Assembly: GCA_041158045.1 (NCBI GenBank) | Contig: JBEBCD010000005.1 | Coordinates: 1-23,048, forward strand | From: CAXRBC01 sp041158045 | GTDB taxonomy: Bacteria; Actinomycetota; Acidimicrobiia; Acidimicrobiales; Ilumatobacteraceae | Reading direction: 5' to 3' | DNA length: 23,048 nucleotides | Shown: one piece after another, positions 20,445 through 23,048 of the stretch | Layout of the letters: each line of letters opens with the position of its first letter | Position numbering within the stretch: the stretch's first letter is position 1 | Notes under the pieces: model-generated | What the model was told of the DNA's origin: nothing | Seen by the model: only the letters and a program-made list of their open reading frames with translations | Databases searched by the model: none | Position numbers and translations under genes: made by a program

Positions 20445-21056
20445 GTGGGATTCTTCGACCGCAACCGTGCGGACGTCGAGGCCCGCGGCCTCGATCCGGC
20501 GCGGCTGCCGCCCGGTCAGTACCTCACGGATCGCTTCCCCGTGCTGCACGTCGGTGACGTGCCGTCGTACGCGCCGGGGGAGTGGTCGCTCGTCGTGGAC
20601 GGCCTCGTCGAACGCCCCTTCTCGCTCGACCTCGACGCGCTGCGCGCGCTGCCGTCCGTCGCGATCACCACCGACATCCACTGCGTGACCAAGTGGTCCA
20701 AGTTCGACACCCGGTGGACGGGCGTGCGCGTGCGCGACCTCGTCGCGCGCGCCGGCGCCCACTCCGAGGCGACGCACGTGATGGCCCACGCCGAGCAGGG
20801 CTACACGGCCAATCTCCCGCTCGCCGACCTCCTGCGCGACGACGCGCTCGTCGCCTGGTCGTACGACGGCGCCGACATCGAGCCCATCCACGGCGGGCCC
20901 GTGCGGCTCGTCGTGCCGCACCTCTACTTCTGGAAGTCCCCCAAGTGGCTGCGGCGCATCGAGCTCATGGCGGCCGACGCGCCGGGCTTCTGGGAGCAGA
21001 ACGGATACCACATGTACGGCGATCCGTTCCGAGAACAACGATTCTGGGGCGACTGA
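20445..21056 (+). CDS. Molybdopterin-dependent oxidoreductase, sulfite-oxidase/YedY fold
   Basis: This 203-residue protein consists of a single oxidoreductase molybdopterin-binding domain. It has WSLVVDGLVERP at 47-58, the IHCVTKWSKFDTRWTGV stretch with the molybdenum-ligand cysteine C80, MAHAEQGYTANLPLADLL, and PHLYFWKSPKWLRRIELM near the C-terminus. This is the compact bacterial form related to YedY/MsrP. Unlike MsrP it has no twin-arginine signal, so it should act in the cytoplasm. The substrate and redox partner are unknown; no heme subunit or molybdopterin gene is adjacent. GTG 20445 is chosen from the MGFFDRNRAD start and the -10-like element six bases upstream. It diverges from the SixA-type gene and converges on the SufR-like regulator. 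Confidence 0.9.
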   Translation: MGFFDRNRADVEARGLDPARLPPGQYLTDRFPVLHVGDVPSYAPGEWSLVVDGLVERPFSLDLDALRALPSVAITTDIHCVTKWSKFDTRWTGVRVRDLVARAGAHSEATHVMAHAEQGYTANLPLADLLRDDALVAWSYDGADIEPIHGGPVRLVVPHLYFWKSPKWLRRIELMAADAPGFWEQNGYHMYGDPFREQRFWGD

Positions 21057-21096
21057 CGCCGCTCCGCCACGGCGCGTCCGCCCGTCGTCGCGCCCC

Positions 21097-21840
21097 TCAG
21101 ACCGTCGTCGCGCAGAACGTGTCGCCCCGGGGCAGCGACGACGACACCTGCGGCGACGTGTCGCCGTAGAGCGCGGTCAGCATCCCCTTCACCATCCCGC
21201 GGTCGACCGCGCAGATCACGGGGTGCTCGATCGCGACGTCGCCGAAGGGGCAGTGGTGGTTGATGATGCGCAGCGTGTCGTTGCGCTGGTCGGCGTGGGC
21301 CGCGAAGCCCTGCGCGGTGAGCGCGTCCGCGACGGCTTGCATCGCGGAGCGCAGGGAGCGCTGGGAGGCCGCGCGGTCGTCGCCCGCGAGGCCCGCGGCC
21401 ATCGCGCGCCCGTACTCCTCGCCGACCTTCTCCGCCATCGCCTCGGCCTCGCGCGGGGTGAGCATCTCGAGCGCGCGCCCCAGCAGCGTGAGGACGAGGT
21501 CGTCGCTGCGCACCTGGAACTGCATCGCGGGCGGCGCCCCCGTCGCGCGGTAGCGCTTCGACGGGCGGCCCGCGCCCCCGGTCGCCGTGCCGGTCGCGAC
21601 CTCGAGGTAGCCGCCGGCGGCGAGCTTGTCGAGGTGGTGGCGCGCCACGTTGGGGTGCACGCCGGCCTTGGCCGCGGCCTGCGCGGCGGTCACGCCCTCG
21701 GCCGTCTCGCGCGCGTGCAGGTAGATCGCGCGTCGCGTCGGATCGCCGAACGCCGAGGTGATCGCCGACACGGTCGCGGTGAATGCGCGACGGGTCTGCG
21801 ACCCGCCGCGTCGGGCTTCGCTGCGCGCGGCGCGTGGCAC
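21097..21840 (-). CDS. SufR-like winged-helix regulator with probable Fe-S cysteines
   Basis: This 247-residue regulator has an ArsR/SufR-type winged helix at about 28-105: FGDPTRRAIYLHAR, VHPNVARHHLDKLAAGGYLE, and the wing ending GRPSKRYRATG. The C-terminal sensor domain carries C197, C210 (12 residues apart, HHCPFG...VIC) and C243, with nearby histidines. This resembles the cysteine set binding an Fe-S cluster in SufR, which represses the suf operon when its cluster is intact. The divergent neighbour is Mrp, an Fe-S related ATPase, which supports the reading; no sufBCDS genes are in the window. GTG 21840 is supported by TAGAAT six bases upstream. The gap to the convergent molybdoprotein gene is 40 bases with no obvious terminator. 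Confidence 0.8.
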   Translation of the reverse strand: MPRAARSEARRGGSQTRRAFTATVSAITSAFGDPTRRAIYLHARETAEGVTAAQAAAKAGVHPNVARHHLDKLAAGGYLEVATGTATGGAGRPSKRYRATGAPPAMQFQVRSDDLVLTLLGRALEMLTPREAEAMAEKVGEEYGRAMAAGLAGDDRAASQRSLRSAMQAVADALTAQGFAAHADQRNDTLRIINHHCPFGDVAIEHPVICAVDRGMVKGMLTALYGDTSPQVSSSLPRGDTFCATTV

Positions 21841-21846
21841 GGCGAT

Positions 21847-21852
21847 ATTCTA
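21847..21852 (-). promoter_or_regulatory. Putative -10 element for a leaderless SufR-like regulator transcript
   Basis: On the minus strand TAGAAT, the strongest match to a -10 consensus in the window, is followed by six bases (ATCGCC) and the GTG at 21840. Confidence 0.55.
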
Positions 21853-21853
21853 C

Positions 21854-21865
21854 CTACCGCCGTAG
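21854..21865. promoter_or_regulatory. Candidate operator between the SufR-like gene and mrp
   Basis: CTAC and GTAG arms surround a CGCC centre, making a 12-base inverted repeat directly upstream of the TAGAAT hexamer, where a repressor would block transcription. Assignment to the SufR-like protein is inference from position. Confidence 0.3.
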
Positions 21866-21879
21866 TGCAAATTCCGATC

Positions 21880-21891
21880 GTGCCGCGGCAC
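21880..21891. repeat. Perfect 12-bp palindrome upstream of mrp
   Basis: GTGCCGCGGCAC reads the same on both strands and ends 8 bases before the mrp ATG. It could be an operator or a small leader hairpin. No TANNNT element is found at the leaderless distance before mrp, so the mrp promoter is unclear. Confidence 0.3.
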
Positions 21892-21899
21892 TCCCCACG

Positions 21900-23048
21900 A
21901 TGACGCTCACCACCGACGACCGACTCCTCGACGCGCTGCGTCCCGTCCACGACCCGGAGCTGCACCGCTCCATCGTCGACCTCGGCATGGTGCGCGGCGC
22001 GTCGCTCGACGCGAGCGGCCGCGCATCCGTCACCGTCGCGCTCACCATCCAGGGCTGCCCGCTGCGCAACGAGATCCAGCAGCGCGTGACCGCCGCCCTC
22101 CACGCGCTCGACGGCGTGCGCGACGTGGCCATCTCCTTCGACGTCATGACCGACGCCGAGCGCGCCCGCGTCCGCGAGCTCGTCCACGGGTCGCCCGGGG
22201 CCACGGCGGGCAGCGCGCCCGCGCACGGCCACGCCGAGGGGCGCGCCATCCCGTTCGCCCAGCCCGGCTCGCGCACGCGCCCGATCCTCGTCTCGTCGGG
22301 CAAGGGCGGCGTCGGCAAGAGCAGCGTCACGACCAACCTCGCCGTCGCCCTCGCCGCCGCCGGCCACCGCGTCGGGCTGGTCGACGCGGACATCTACGGC
22401 TACTCGATCCCGCGCATGCTCGGCGCCACGCGCGACCCGGTCGTGATCGACGGCATGCTCGTGCCCACCGAGTCGTACGGCGTGCGGTGCATCTCCATCG
22501 GCTACTTCGTGCCCGACGGCCAGGCCGTCGTCTGGCGCGGGCCGATGCTCCACAAGGCGCTCGAGCAGTTCCTCACCGACGTGTACTGGGACGAGCCCGA
22601 CTTCCTCCTCGTCGACATGCCGCCCGGCACGGGCGACATCGCGCTGAGCCTCAGCCAGTACCTGCCGCGCGCGGAGGTCCTCGTCGTCACCACCCCGCAG
22701 CCCGCGGCGCAGAAGGTCGCGCGGCTGTCCGCGGCGATGGCCGCGAAGGTCAACCTGCCGGTCCGCGGCGTGATCGAGAACATGTCGTGGTTCACCGGCG
22801 ACGACGGCCGCCGCTACGAGCTCTTCGGCGCCGGTGGCGGCCGCCAGCTCGCGGACGAGCTCTCGGTGCCGCTCCTCGCCCAGATCCCGCTGGTGCAGCC
22901 ACTCCGCGAGGGCGGCGACGACGGCCGCCCGATCGCTGCGGTCGCGCCCGAGAGCGAGGTGGGCCGCATCTTCGCCGAGCTCGCGCGCCGCGTCGCGCAG
23001 GACATGAAGCCGAAGAAGGTCTTCTCGGCCGCCCTCAAGGTCACCTGA
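21900..23048 (+). CDS. mrp: Mrp/ApbC-family P-loop ATPase with N-terminal MIP18 domain
   Basis: This 382-residue protein has an N-terminal MIP18/DUF59 domain (about 5-80, with HDPELHRSIVDLGMV and IQGCPLRNEI), a linker, and a ParA/MinD-type ATPase domain with the deviant Walker A GKGGVGKS at 134-141, DADIYGYS at 162-169 and VDMPPGTGD at 238-246. Mrp/ApbC proteins carry or transfer Fe-S clusters. The CxxC motif that often follows ENMS is absent: here ENMSWFTGDDGRRYELFG (293-310) has no cysteine, as I recall for other actinobacterial Mrp proteins. ATG 21900 is preferred over an upstream in-frame extension that lies in the SufR-like gene. TGA ends exactly at base 23048, so the gene is complete. 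Confidence 0.94.
   Translation: MTLTTDDRLLDALRPVHDPELHRSIVDLGMVRGASLDASGRASVTVALTIQGCPLRNEIQQRVTAALHALDGVRDVAISFDVMTDAERARVRELVHGSPGATAGSAPAHGHAEGRAIPFAQPGSRTRPILVSSGKGGVGKSSVTTNLAVALAAAGHRVGLVDADIYGYSIPRMLGATRDPVVIDGMLVPTESYGVRCISIGYFVPDGQAVVWRGPMLHKALEQFLTDVYWDEPDFLLVDMPPGTGDIALSLSQYLPRAEVLVVTTPQPAAQKVARLSAAMAAKVNLPVRGVIENMSWFTGDDGRRYELFGAGGGRQLADELSVPLLAQIPLVQPLREGGDDGRPIAAVAPESEVGRIFAELARRVAQDMKPKKVFSAALKVT

Noticed and set aside
21057..21096. Possible terminator or small RNA between the molybdoprotein and SufR-like genes
   Set aside because: Only 40 bases, with no convincing hairpin and no promoter-like element.
1..23048. CRISPR array, tRNA, insertion sequence or phage-like genes
   Set aside because: No regularly spaced direct repeats, no tRNA cloverleaf, no transposase or integrase motif, and no abrupt drop in GC content were seen on either strand.

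Overview
The window is a very GC-rich (clearly above 70% by eye), gene-dense chromosomal segment of what looks like an actinobacterium. Supporting clues are a ~1,500-residue Lhr helicase of the mycobacterial type, a HelD/HelR-class RNA polymerase motor, a DtxR/IdeR-type metalloregulator, a SufR-like regulator beside an Mrp ATPase without the CxxC motif, and frequent GTG starts. The complete System I cytochrome c maturation operon (ccmABCDEFGH) is not the usual arrangement in Streptomyces or Mycobacterium, which use System II. It points instead to a deeper branch such as Acidimicrobiia or a relative. That placement is inference, not proven. No tRNA, rRNA, CRISPR array, insertion sequence or prophage is seen, and no gap between genes exceeds 300 bases.

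Layout. Positions 1-5262 hold a 5'-truncated GT-B-like glycosyltransferase or sugar-nucleotide hydrolase (+) that converges on a NeuB-family synthase. Upstream of the synthase on the minus strand are a fumarylacetoacetate-hydrolase-family enzyme, an unknown protein, a cold-shock protein with a long leader, and an overlapping secreted-protein/lipoprotein pair. Positions 5263-8828 hold a HelD/HelR-type helicase-like motor (+) that converges on a DtxR-family regulator/lipoprotein operon (-). Positions 8871-13358 encode Lhr, divergent from the DtxR-family gene. Positions 13380-13667 encode a small membrane protein divergent from ccmA. Positions 13679-19875 are the ccm operon, whose eight genes overlap one another by 4 or 10 bases. 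Positions 19880-23048 hold a SixA-type phosphatase (-), a cytoplasmic sulfite-oxidase-fold molybdoprotein (+), a SufR-like regulator (-), and divergently Mrp (+), which ends on the last base of the window.

Functional logic. The ccm operon is a full heme-delivery and ligation pathway: CcmAB ATPase, CcmCDE heme loading, CcmG and the CcmH N-terminal domain for thiol reduction, and CcmF plus the CcmH TPR domain for ligation. The SufR-like/Mrp pair suggests Fe-S cluster homeostasis, and the DtxR-family gene suggests control by iron or manganese. Together with the molybdoenzyme, the right half has a metal-cofactor and respiratory flavour.

The most informative pattern not captured by gene calling is promoter architecture. 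Seven genes that open transcription units have a TANNNT hexamer exactly 6 or 7 bases before an ATG or GTG, with no Shine-Dalgarno sequence, and an eighth has a one-mismatch version. This is the signature of leaderless transcripts. It also moves the likely start of the DtxR-family gene. I did not find a convincing wholly new system. The best leads are the leaderless architecture, the DtxR-family/lhr and small-membrane-protein/ccmA divergent promoters, the cysteine-containing CcmE, and the unknown secreted pair.
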